From DASQFQ01 sp963805525 (GTDB taxonomy: Bacteria > Actinomycetota > Thermoleophilia > Solirubrobacterales > Solirubrobacteraceae): DNA of 64,000 bases. The notes below the pieces were generated by a model that was given only the letters and a program-made list of their open reading frames with translations, searched no databases and was not told the origin of the DNA. The DNA lies in contig CAWDUT010000004.1 in NCBI GenBank assembly GCA_963805525.1, forward strand, positions 186,001-250,000. The letters are read 5' to 3'. The number at the start of each line of letters is the position of its first letter. The first letter of the stretch is position 1. The position numbers and the translations under genes were made by a program. Of the stretch, positions 16,127-24,549 are shown in pieces.

Positions 16127-18988
16127 ATGGCCGCCCATCCCGACTACACGCGCGAGCGCGTGCGCCAGGCGGCGCGGCTGGCGGGGACGCTCGTGTATCC
16201 CGAGACGCAGGCGTGCTCGCGGCTGCAGATCACGGGGCCGGACGGTGTGGAGCGGAATGCAGAGCTGGGCATGGAGCTGGGTCCGCTGTGGGCGACGTGG
16301 TGGCTGGATGTGGACGCCGACGTGCCGGCGTCGTGGGCGGGAGAGCGGGTCGACCTCCTCCTGGTGACGAACTCCGAGGCGACGGTGTGGGTCGACGGCG
16401 AGCCGGTACAGGGGCTGGTCAGCGGCGCGGGGCGGGACCGCATCGCCGCCACGCTCGCCCCGGCCGGCGGCAGGATCACCGCGCGCGTGGAGATCGCCTG
16501 CAACGGGCTGTTCGGCTGGGCCGAGTTGAACCCGCCGCCGCAACAGCCGGAGCCGCTCCCGCCGGCGTTCCGGCTCGAGCGCTGCGAGATCGCGCGCTTC
16601 GATCCCGACGCGTGGGCGCTGGCGTGCGACCTCGGGGTGCTTTCGGCGCTGATGGACGAGGAGGAGGACGCGTGGGGCGGCGAGCTGCTGCGCGAGCTCA
16701 ACCGCTTCTGCAACACGGGCGACCGGGCGATCCTCACGCCGCTGCTCGAACGGCACAACGGCACGCGGACGCACGAGATCACCGCGATCGGCCACGCGCA
16801 CATCGACACCGCCTGGCTGTGGCCGCTGGAGGAGACCTACCGCAAGTGCGTGCGCACGTTCGCGACCCAGCTGCGGCTGATGGAGCGCTACCCGGACTAC
16901 CGCTTCGCGTGCTCGCAGGCGCAGCAGTACGCGTGGATCCGCGAGCGTGAGCCGGGGCTATGGGGACGGATCAAGGACGCCGTGGCGCGCGGCCAGTGGC
17001 TGCCGGTCGGCGGGACGTGGATCGAGCCCGACTGCAACCTCCCGGCGGGCGAGTCTCTCGTCCGCCAGTTCCTCTACGGCCAGCGCTTCTTCGAGCAGGA
17101 GTTCGGGCGCCGCGCCGAGGTGTTCTGGAACCCCGACGTGTTCGGCTACAACGGCCAGCTCCCGCAACTCATGCGCGGCGCCGGCATCAGCGGCTTCCTG
17201 ACCCAGAAGCTGTCCTGGAACCGCTACACGACGCCCGACCACCACACGTTCCGCTGGGCCGGGATCGACGGCTCCTCGGTGATCGCGCACTTCCCGCCCG
17301 CCGACACCTACAACGCCGAGGCGACCGTGCCCGAGCTGCGCCGGGCGGCGCGCGACTTCAAGGACCACGAGCGGTCGGCGCAGTCGCTGCTCGTGTTCGG
17401 GTGGGGCGACGGCGGCGGCGGGCCGACGGAGGAGATGCTCGAGACGCTGGCGCGCGTGTCGGATCTCCAGGGCGTGCCGCGGACGACGATCGGCGACCCC
17501 GAGGCGTTCTTCGCCGAGCTGGCTGCGTCCGAGTGGCCGGAGGTCGTGGGCGAGCTCTACTTCGAGTACCACCGCGGCACGTACACGAGCCAGGCGCGGA
17601 CCAAGCGCGCGAGCCGCCGCGCCGAGCGGGTGCTGCACGACGCCGAGCTGCTGGCCGCGGTGGCGGGCGAGCCGGCCGGGCTGGAGGACGCCTGGCAGAC
17701 GCTGCTGCTCAACCACTTCCACGACATCCTCCCCGGGTCGTCGATCGGCGAGGTGCACGCCCGTGCGGAGCGGGATCTGGCCGAGGTGGAGGCGGCGGCG
17801 GGCGCGGTCCGCGATCGGCTGCTGCCGCCCGGCGTCGTGAACACGGCCGGCGTGGCGCGGCGGGAGGTCCTCACCAGCCCCTCCGGGCTCGCCTTCGCGG
17901 AGGCCCCTGCGTGCGGCATCGGGGAGTTCGTCTGGCCGCGCGGCGAGGTCAGCGTCTCGGAAGGCGAGTCCTTCACGCTCGACAACGGCATTCTCCGCGC
18001 CGTCCTCGGCCGCGACGGGACGCTGCGCTCGCTCGTGGTCGGCGGCCGCGAGGCGATGGCCGCGCCCGGCAACATGCTCGAGCTCTACGACGACCGCCCG
18101 ACCGACTTCGAGGCGTGGGACCTCGACCCGTTCCACCTCGAGACGCGCGCCGACTGCCCGCCCGCCTCGAGTGCCGAGGTGGTGCTCGCGAATCCGCTGC
18201 GGGCCGAGGTCGCGTTCGAGCGCCCGATCGGCGAGCGCAGCCGCATGCGCCAGACCGTGCGGCTCGACGCCGAGGCCCGGCGGCTCGAGTTCCGCTGCGC
18301 GATCGACTGGCAGGAGGACCGGAAGGCGCTCAAGGTGCGCTTCCCGGTCGCCGTGCTCGCGCCGCGGGCGACGTACGAGATGCAGTTCGGCGTCGTCGAG
18401 CGCCCGACGCACTTCAACACCCGCGCCGACGCCGCCCAGTTCGAGGTGCCCGGCCATCGCTTCGCGGACCTCTCCGAGCACGGGTTCGGGGTCGCGCTGC
18501 TGTCGGCGGCGACCTACGGCTGGTCGACGCTCGGCAGCGAGATGCGGATGACGCTGCTGCGCTCGCCGCGGTGGCCGGACCCGGACGCCGACCGCGGCTC
18601 CCACGAGCTGGCCTTCGCGGTCTTCCCGCACGCGGGCGGGTGGCAGGAGGCGGGTGTGACCGCCGAGGCGCTGCGGTTCAACGCGCCGCTGCTGCTGGGT
18701 TCGGGGGAGGCGGAGCCGCGGTCGTGGTTCGCGTGCGACGAGCTGATGGTCGACACGGTCAAGCCGGCCGAGGACGGCGACGGGCTGATCGTGCGGCTGT
18801 ACGAGCCGCACGGCGCGCGTGGGAGTGCTCGGTTGCGGGTCGGCGTGCCGTTCGCCGATGCGTGGTTCGCCAACGTGTTGGAAGACCGCCTCGGGGCGGC
18901 GGAGGTCTCCGGCGACGACGTCGTGGTCCCGTTCCGCCCGTTCGAGATCGTCACCGTCGAGCTCAGCCGCCCCCCGCTGGCTAGCTGA
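16127..18988 (+). CDS. GH38 alpha-mannosidase
   Basis: 953 residues. N-terminal accessory beta domain (about 1-220), then the GH38 catalytic core starting GHAHIDTAWLWPLEETYRK, with nucleophile Asp in FWNPDVFGYNGQLPQL and the zinc-binding HxD; C-terminal beta domains with LNHFHDILPGSSI preceding. No signal peptide, so a cytoplasmic enzyme cleaving alpha-mannosides. Cytosolic GH38 enzymes commonly follow sugar uptake. Convergent with, and overlapping by 8 bp, the DapB-like gene. Confidence 0.95.
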   Translation: MAAHPDYTRERVRQAARLAGTLVYPETQACSRLQITGPDGVERNAELGMELGPLWATWWLDVDADVPASWAGERVDLLLVTNSEATVWVDGEPVQGLVSGAGRDRIAATLAPAGGRITARVEIACNGLFGWAELNPPPQQPEPLPPAFRLERCEIARFDPDAWALACDLGVLSALMDEEEDAWGGELLRELNRFCNTGDRAILTPLLERHNGTRTHEITAIGHAHIDTAWLWPLEETYRKCVRTFATQLRLMERYPDYRFACSQAQQYAWIREREPGLWGRIKDAVARGQWLPVGGTWIEPDCNLPAGESLVRQFLYGQRFFEQEFGRRAEVFWNPDVFGYNGQLPQLMRGAGISGFLTQKLSWNRYTTPDHHTFRWAGIDGSSVIAHFPPADTYNAEATVPELRRAARDFKDHERSAQSLLVFGWGDGGGGPTEEMLETLARVSDLQGVPRTTIGDPEAFFAELAASEWPEVVGELYFEYHRGTYTSQARTKRASRRAERVLHDAELLAAVAGEPAGLEDAWQTLLLNHFHDILPGSSIGEVHARAERDLAEVEAAAGAVRDRLLPPGVVNTAGVARREVLTSPSGLAFAEAPACGIGEFVWPRGEVSVSEGESFTLDNGILRAVLGRDGTLRSLVVGGREAMAAPGNMLELYDDRPTDFEAWDLDPFHLETRADCPPASSAEVVLANPLRAEVAFERPIGERSRMRQTVRLDAEARRLEFRCAIDWQEDRKALKVRFPVAVLAPRATYEMQFGVVERPTHFNTRADAAQFEVPGHRFADLSEHGFGVALLSAATYGWSTLGSEMRMTLLRSPRWPDPDADRGSHELAFAVFPHAGGWQEAGVTAEALRFNAPLLLGSGEAEPRSWFACDELMVDTVKPAEDGDGLIVRLYEPHGARGSARLRVGVPFADAWFANVLEDRLGAAEVSGDDVVVPFRPFEIVTVELSRPPLAS

Positions 18989-19742
18989 CCAGCAGCGTGT
19001 CCAGCCCGCGGGTCAGGCCGACCAGCTCGGGCACGCGCCGCACCGCGAGCAGCGTGCCGCCGACGTAGGGCTCGGGGGTCCCGCCCGCGTCGTGGCGGAT
19101 GGTGAGCCGCTCGTCGGGGAGGCCGAACACGACCTCGGTCGAGACCACGAAGCTCGGCAGGCGCACCGAGTGGACCTGGGTGCCGCCGACGGTCGCGCCG
19201 CGCGCCTCGACCGGCCCGTGGATCTGATCCAGCGGCCGGGCCAGCTGCGCCTCGCCCAGCCGCTCGGCGAGCTCGCGCGCGGTGCCACTGGGCACGTCGG
19301 GCTTCGTCGCGCTCGCGTAGTCGATCACCTCCCAGTTCGGCAGGTGGCGCGCGGCGAGCAGCGCCGCGGCCGAGGCCATCGCGGCGGTGAGCGAGAAGTT
19401 GCCCGACGCGACGACGCCGACCGACCGCTCGCGCGCGGCCTTGTCGATGTCGTCGAAGTCGTCGGCGGTGAGGCCCGAGGTGCCGATCACCACCGCCACG
19501 CCGGCCGCGATGGCGGCGAGCGCGTTGCCCTTGACCGCCTCGACCGACGTGTAGTCGATGAGCACGTCGACGCCCTCGAGCGCCTCCGCCGCGCTGGCGT
19601 AGACCGGCGCGCCGTCGATCTCCCCGCCTGCCGCCGACCGGCTGACCGCCGAGCGGAGCTCCAGGTCGGCCGCCTCGCGCACCCCGCGGACGAGCGCCGC
19701 ACCCGACCACCCCGTCGCCCCGGCGATGCACACGCGCAACAT
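18981..19742 (-). CDS. DapB-like reductase with altered catalytic motif
   Basis: 253 residues from ATG 19742. Fold and order match 4-hydroxy-tetrahydrodipicolinate reductase: GATGWSGAALV nucleotide loop, VVIGTSGLTADD, SGNFSLTAAM, and KPDVPSGTARELAERLG. The usual His-His pair before the Lys is replaced (YASATKPDVPSGTA), so the general-acid His is missing. It may be a divergent DapB or a related imine dehydrogenase. A GC-rich hairpin follows the next gene upstream at 19764-19798. No other lysine-pathway genes lie nearby. Confidence 0.75.
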   Translation of the reverse strand: MLRVCIAGATGWSGAALVRGVREAADLELRSAVSRSAAGGEIDGAPVYASAAEALEGVDVLIDYTSVEAVKGNALAAIAAGVAVVIGTSGLTADDFDDIDKAARERSVGVVASGNFSLTAAMASAAALLAARHLPNWEVIDYASATKPDVPSGTARELAERLGEAQLARPLDQIHGPVEARGATVGGTQVHSVRLPSFVVSTEVVFGLPDERLTIRHDAGGTPEPYVGGTLLAVRRVPELVGLTRGLDTLLVS

Positions 19743-19763
19743 GCCCCGCAGCTTCCCACGACT

Positions 19764-19798
19764 GTCACCTCGACCCCGCATACGGGGGTCGAGGTGAC
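19764..19798. terminator. Strong hairpin after the calcium-repeat gene
   Basis: GTCACCTCGACCCC (19764-19777), a 7-base loop GCATACG, then GGGGTCGAGGTGAC (19785-19798): a perfect 14-bp stem. It lies between the stop of the secreted repeat protein (19811) and the start of the DapB-like gene (19742), both minus. No U-tract follows. Confidence 0.6.
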
Positions 19799-19810
19799 TT
19801 TGGCGGATCA

Positions 19811-21673
19811 CTACTGGCCGGCGCCGAGGTCGATGACCGGCGTGATCAGCAGCTCGGCGTTCGGGTCGACGCTCACGTCGTCCTTGCCGCCCAGCGTGTT
19901 GATCCGCAGCGTGTCGTTCAGGGACTCGCTGCCGCTGATCCGCGTGGTCGCCGGGAACCCGCCGACCACGACCTGATCGCCGTCACGGGTGACGGCCACG
20001 TGGTCCGCCGCCCCGTCGCGACCGGTCACGGTCACCGTGTCCTGCGCCGCGTCGCCCGCGCCGTCGAACGCGGCGAGGTCGACGGTGTTGGCCTTCAGCG
20101 CGGTGCCCGCCAGGTCGCCGATCGTGACCTGGTCGGAGCCGCCGAGCGTCCGCACCTTCGACGCCTCGATGCCGGCGAAGTCCATCGTCACCGCGGCGAT
20201 GTTGCGGGTGAGCCGGACGCGCCCCGCCTGAGCGGCGACGTCGATCTGCTCGCCGATGTTCGACCCGTTGAAGTCGAGCGTGTCGAGGCCGGACTGGCCC
20301 TCGACGACATCGCTGCCGTCGCCCGGGTCCCACTGGAAGTGGTCGTCGCCGTTGCCGAGCCGGCCGGTGTCCGCGCCGATGTTGCCGTCGACGAGGTCGT
20401 CGCCGTCGCCGCCGAGCAGCGTGTCCGCGCCATCGCCTCCGCGCAGGGTGTCGGCGCCGTCGCCGCCCTCCTCGGTGAGCGAGGTGAGGGAGCCGATGCC
20501 GTTCTGCGCGCTGATCGTGTCGGCGCCGCCGAGGCCGCGGACGTCGAGGCTCTCGACCGCACGGTGGTTGACGAGGCTGCCGCCTTCGACGAACGCCGCG
20601 ACGAGGTCGGTGCCGTTGCGGGCCACGCCGATCGCGTCGTCGCCGTCGGTGCCCTTGTAGAGCGAGGTGTCGGTGCCGTCGCCGCCGTCGACCGTGACGG
20701 AGCCCGGTCCGGGCACGTCGACGCCGCTGACGACGGTGTCGGCGTCGCCGAGCGCGGCGACGTCGGCGCTGTCCTGCGCCTCGGCGGCGGTGACGAGCAC
20801 GTCCGTACCCGGGCCGTCGATGCGGATCTGGCCGTCGCTGGTGCCGCCGACGTCGAAGCGGTCGGCCGCGTCGGTGCCGCGCGCGATCACGTGGTCGGCC
20901 GCGCCGTCGGCGCCGCCGTCGAACGCGCGGAGGTCGGTGGAGACGCTGCGCACCCCGGCGTCCTTGAGGGCGCCGACGGTCACGGTGTCCTCGCCGCCGA
21001 GGGCGCGGACGCGAATCTGCTCCAACGTGCCGATGTCGAGGTCGATCGACGCGACGTTGCGCGTGAGGTGTGCGCGAGCGCCGTTGGCGGTGACGCCGAT
21101 CTGCTCACCGATGTTGGAGCCGTTGAAGTCGAGCGCGTCGTTCCCGCCCGCGCCGTCGATGGTGTCGCTCCCGTCGCCCGGATCCCACTCGATCCGGTCG
21201 TTGCCGTTGCCGCCGTCGACGGTGTCGGCGCCGATGTTGCCGTCGATGTCGTCATCGCCGGAGCCGCCGAGGAGCTTCTCGTTGCCGGCCGCGCCGCGGA
21301 GCGTGTCGTCGCCCTCGCCGCCGTCGACGGTGATCGGCTTGTCGAACGCGCCGCCGCCGTTGACGAGGTCGATGCGGTCGTTGCCGCCCTTGGCGTCCAC
21401 CTCGATCTTGCTGAACGTGCTGCGGTCGAACGTGAAGTCGGCCGTGCCGTTGTTGCCGATGTCGAGGGCGTAGGTGCTCTGCTGGTTGACGATGGCGAGG
21501 TTCTGCTCGCCGTTGTCACCGAAGATCTGCAGCGTGTCGCCGTCGAGCTGCGCGCCGGTGGCGGCGGATGAGGGAGCGGCGGCGACGGCCAGCGCCGCGA
21601 CGGCGATCAAGCTCGCTCTCCGTATCAGGCGCGGGGCGCCTGTGATGGTCCTGCGATGGGGGTGTCGGGTCAT
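19811..21673 (-). CDS. Secreted protein with hemolysin-type calcium-binding repeats
   Basis: 620 residues. A Sec signal peptide covers about 1-38 (RRASLIAVAALAVAAAPSSA). Glycine/aspartate nonapeptide repeats of the GGxGxD type form two arrays (about 125-180 and 400-450), e.g. GGDGADTLRGGDGADTLLGG. Each array is followed by the same module: WDPGDGSD, DFNGSNIGEQI, LTRN, then LGGxD strands. The protein is thus an internal duplication of a ~270-residue unit. Calcium-dependent folding outside the cell is expected; adhesion or matrix roles are possible but unproven. Confidence 0.85.
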   Translation of the reverse strand: MTRHPHRRTITGAPRLIRRASLIAVAALAVAAAPSSAATGAQLDGDTLQIFGDNGEQNLAIVNQQSTYALDIGNNGTADFTFDRSTFSKIEVDAKGGNDRIDLVNGGGAFDKPITVDGGEGDDTLRGAAGNEKLLGGSGDDDIDGNIGADTVDGGNGNDRIEWDPGDGSDTIDGAGGNDALDFNGSNIGEQIGVTANGARAHLTRNVASIDLDIGTLEQIRVRALGGEDTVTVGALKDAGVRSVSTDLRAFDGGADGAADHVIARGTDAADRFDVGGTSDGQIRIDGPGTDVLVTAAEAQDSADVAALGDADTVVSGVDVPGPGSVTVDGGDGTDTSLYKGTDGDDAIGVARNGTDLVAAFVEGGSLVNHRAVESLDVRGLGGADTISAQNGIGSLTSLTEEGGDGADTLRGGDGADTLLGGDGDDLVDGNIGADTGRLGNGDDHFQWDPGDGSDVVEGQSGLDTLDFNGSNIGEQIDVAAQAGRVRLTRNIAAVTMDFAGIEASKVRTLGGSDQVTIGDLAGTALKANTVDLAAFDGAGDAAQDTVTVTGRDGAADHVAVTRDGDQVVVGGFPATTRISGSESLNDTLRINTLGGKDDVSVDPNAELLITPVIDLGAGQ

Positions 21674-21732
21674 ACCGACGACGCTAAGGATCAGGACCTC
21701 AACGAGAAATAGCGGAAACCCTCACACTTCGA

Positions 21733-24477
21733 TCAGGCCGCGACCGCCAGACGGCCGGCCAGCTGGGTGCGCGAGCGCACGCCGAGCTTCGCGTAGACGC
21801 GCGAGAGGTGCACCTCGACCGTGTGCACGGTCACGAACAGCGCGGCGGCGACCTCCTTGTTGGAGTGCCCCTGGACGACGAGGTCGGCGACGCGGCCCTC
21901 GGAGGCGGTGAGGTCGGTCTGGCGCTTGCGGCCGAGCCGCGCGATGTCGTCGCGCGCCTGCTCCGCCCAGCGCTCCGCGCCGGCGGCCTCGAACAGCGGC
22001 AGTGCCGCCTCGAGCGACTCACGCGCCGCCTTCTTCTGCTTGCGGCGGCGGGCGATCTGGCCCTGCGCGAGCAGCGTGCGGGCGCGCTCGAGCGGCGCGC
22101 CGACGAGCGCCAGCGCGAGCTCGGTCTCGGCGTACGCGGCCGGGAGGTCGCCGCGCGCGGCCAGCAGCAGCGCGCGGCAGCGGTGGCGCTCCGCCTGCTG
22201 CGCCTCGCGCGTGAGCCCGTCCAGCAGCGCCTCCGCGCGGTCGAGCTCGCCGATCCCGATCAGCGCCTCGGCGGCGGGGACCAACACAAGCGCGAGCGGC
22301 TCGCTGTCGGCGAGCGCCGCCACGGCCGGCTCAAGCGCCGCCCACGCCGCGGCGGGGTTGCCGGTCGCCAGCTCGATCACGCCGACCGCGCCGGCCACCC
22401 ACAGCATCGGGTTGCCGGCCTCGAAGCGCGCGCAGATCTCGCCCGCCTCGGCGGCCGCGGCGCGTGTGGCCTCGACGTCGCCGCGGTGGGCTTGCACTAG
22501 CGCGCGCTGGGCGATCGCCCATGCGCGGTTGAACTCGCTGCCGGCCAGCGCCGCGTGGACCTCGGCCTCGTCGGCCAGCTCGCCGGCCGCGTCGAGGTCG
22601 CCGGCGGCGAGCTCGAGCGCCGCGACCCAGGACAGCAGGTAGGCGAGGTCGCTCTCGTCGCCCGACTCGGACGCCGACCGGCGCAGCGCGGTCAGCTCCG
22701 CGCGGGCCTCGTCATAGCGGCCGGTCCACAGCTTCAGGCAGGCGGAGATCGAGCTCGGCTGCAGGTACAGCGGCACGGCGCGATCCCCGCCCTCGAGCGC
22801 GACCGCGCGCTCGACCATCGCCCAGTCGACCCCGCGGCCGAGCAGGAAGTCGACCATCGCCCGGCAAGCGAGCGCCTGCGCGAGCAGCGGAGGGTCGTCG
22901 GCGCCCTCGGCGAGCGCGAGCGCGCGGTCGGCGTGCGCGCCGGCGGCGGGGACGTTGCCGTTGTGGTTGCAGTGGACGTAGGTGAGGTCGAGCTCGATCG
23001 CGACCGCGCGCGCCGGGTCGCCGGCGCCCTCGAGCGCCTCCTTGAGCAGCGGCACGATGCCCGCGAAGCCCTGCTCGTTGAAGCGGACCTCGGCGAGCAG
23101 CCGCAGCGCGTCGCTGCGGGTCGGGCCGGGCGGCGTGTCCGCGAGGATCGCCTCCAACAACGCGCGCGCCCGCGGGCGGTCGCCGGCGTGGATGTGGTGC
23201 TCGGCGGCGCGCATCCCGCGCACCCGCGCGGCGCCCGCGAGCTTGTAGGGCGTGAGCGCCCGCGCCTGCTCGAGGAGGTCGCCGGCGGTCTCCCACGCTC
23301 CGCGCGCCCGCGCCGCTGCGGCCGCGTCCTCGAGCCCACGCGCCACGCGCTCGTCCGCCTGCTCGGCGCCGAGCGCGAGGTGGCGCACGCGCTCCTCGGG
23401 ATCGGTCACGTGCTCCGCCAGACAGCGGTGCAGCGCGCGCCGGCGCCCGCTCGCCGCCGCGCCGTAGACGGCGGAGGCGTACAGCGGGTGCGCGAACGTG
23501 AGCCGGTCGCCGTCGACGCACAGCAGCCCGCTCTCCTCGGCCGCGACGAGCCCGGTGGCCGACGATGCCTCCTCCACGACCTCGACGGTCGGGTGCCACA
23601 ACGCGGCGGCCACCAGCAGCGTCTCGCGGGCGGGGTGCGGCAGCTCGGCGATCCGGCCCGCGACGAGCTCGCGCAGGCTGTCGGGGACCGGCAGCCGCCC
23701 GCCCGCCTCGAGCGCGGGCGCCGGGCCGAGCGCGCGGGCGATCTCGAGCGCGAACAGCGGGTTGCCGCCGGACGCCTCGGCGATCTTCAGCAGCGCCGGC
23801 CGTGGGGAGGCGTAGCCGAGCTGCCCCTCGATCAGCCGCCGCACGGCGGTCAGCCCGAGCGGGCCGAGCCGGGCGCGCGTGAAGTGGTGCGGGCCGAGCG
23901 CGCGCTCGAGGCCGAGCGGGTCGGGGTGGGAGAGCGGCGTCCGCGCCGTGAGGATCACGCCGATGCGGTGGCCGGAGACCCGCCGCAGCGCGAACGCCAG
24001 GGCGCGGGCGGTCTCGCCGTCGAGCCACTGCACGTCGTCGATCGCGAGCACGACCGGCGTGTCGGCGGCCGCGAGCAGCAGCAGCGAGCGCAGCCCGACG
24101 CCGACCGCGGTGGAGTCGGGCGCGGCGTCGCCGGCGGCGCGGCGGATCAGCGCGACCTCGAGCGCCTCGCGCTGCGGGGCCGGCAGCTCGTGCAGGTGGT
24201 CGTCGGCGAGGTCGTCGGCGAGGTCGCCGAGGCCCGCGAACGAGAGCCGCGCCTCGGCCTGCTCGGCCACGACGCGCAGCACGCGGCAGCCGCGCGCCTC
24301 CGCGTCGGCCAGCGCCGCCCGCCACACGGCGGTCTTGCCGATGCCGGGCTCGCCCTCGATCAGCAGCGCGCGCGGGCCGTCGTCGAGGCTGTCGAGGAGA
24401 GCACGCGCGGTGGAGCGCTCCTCGTGCCGCTCGACGAGGGTGGTGACCGGTCCTGATCCGTGGACGTGGTGAGCCAC
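21733..24477 (-). CDS. LAL-type transcriptional regulator (AAA ATPase plus LuxR HTH)
   Basis: 914 residues from GTG 24475-24477, which has GGAGG six bases upstream. Walker A GEPGIGKT at 42-49 and Walker B VVLAIDDVQWLD. A long TPR-like helical middle follows, then a C-terminal LuxR/GerE helix-turn-helix: LTASEGRVADLVVQGHSNKEVAAALFVTVHTVEVHLSRVYAKL. Large ATP-dependent LuxR regulators of this form respond to sugars or other ligands. It is divergent from the sensor at 24550 with a 72-bp gap, hinting that they share promoters or function. Confidence 0.9.
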   Translation of the reverse strand: MAHHVHGSGPVTTLVERHEERSTARALLDSLDDGPRALLIEGEPGIGKTAVWRAALADAEARGCRVLRVVAEQAEARLSFAGLGDLADDLADDHLHELPAPQREALEVALIRRAAGDAAPDSTAVGVGLRSLLLLAAADTPVVLAIDDVQWLDGETARALAFALRRVSGHRIGVILTARTPLSHPDPLGLERALGPHHFTRARLGPLGLTAVRRLIEGQLGYASPRPALLKIAEASGGNPLFALEIARALGPAPALEAGGRLPVPDSLRELVAGRIAELPHPARETLLVAAALWHPTVEVVEEASSATGLVAAEESGLLCVDGDRLTFAHPLYASAVYGAAASGRRRALHRCLAEHVTDPEERVRHLALGAEQADERVARGLEDAAAAARARGAWETAGDLLEQARALTPYKLAGAARVRGMRAAEHHIHAGDRPRARALLEAILADTPPGPTRSDALRLLAEVRFNEQGFAGIVPLLKEALEGAGDPARAVAIELDLTYVHCNHNGNVPAAGAHADRALALAEGADDPPLLAQALACRAMVDFLLGRGVDWAMVERAVALEGGDRAVPLYLQPSSISACLKLWTGRYDEARAELTALRRSASESGDESDLAYLLSWVAALELAAGDLDAAGELADEAEVHAALAGSEFNRAWAIAQRALVQAHRGDVEATRAAAAEAGEICARFEAGNPMLWVAGAVGVIELATGNPAAAWAALEPAVAALADSEPLALVLVPAAEALIGIGELDRAEALLDGLTREAQQAERHRCRALLLAARGDLPAAYAETELALALVGAPLERARTLLAQGQIARRRKQKKAARESLEAALPLFEAAGAERWAEQARDDIARLGRKRQTDLTASEGRVADLVVQGHSNKEVAAALFVTVHTVEVHLSRVYAKLGVRSRTQLAGRLAVAA

Positions 24478-24549
24478 GCCCCTCCAAGACGACCGACACT
24501 GCCACCATATTCCAGGGCGAGGTAGATTCCCCACGGAAGGCTCGAACTG

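Noticed and set aside
20350..20530. Regular short repeats that look like a CRISPR array
   Set aside because: They are codon-level repeats of GGxGxD units inside a translated gene, with no constant spacers.
20000..21571. 523-residue plus-strand frame in the repeat protein region
   Set aside because: Val/Asp/Ala repeat shadow of the calcium-binding repeats.
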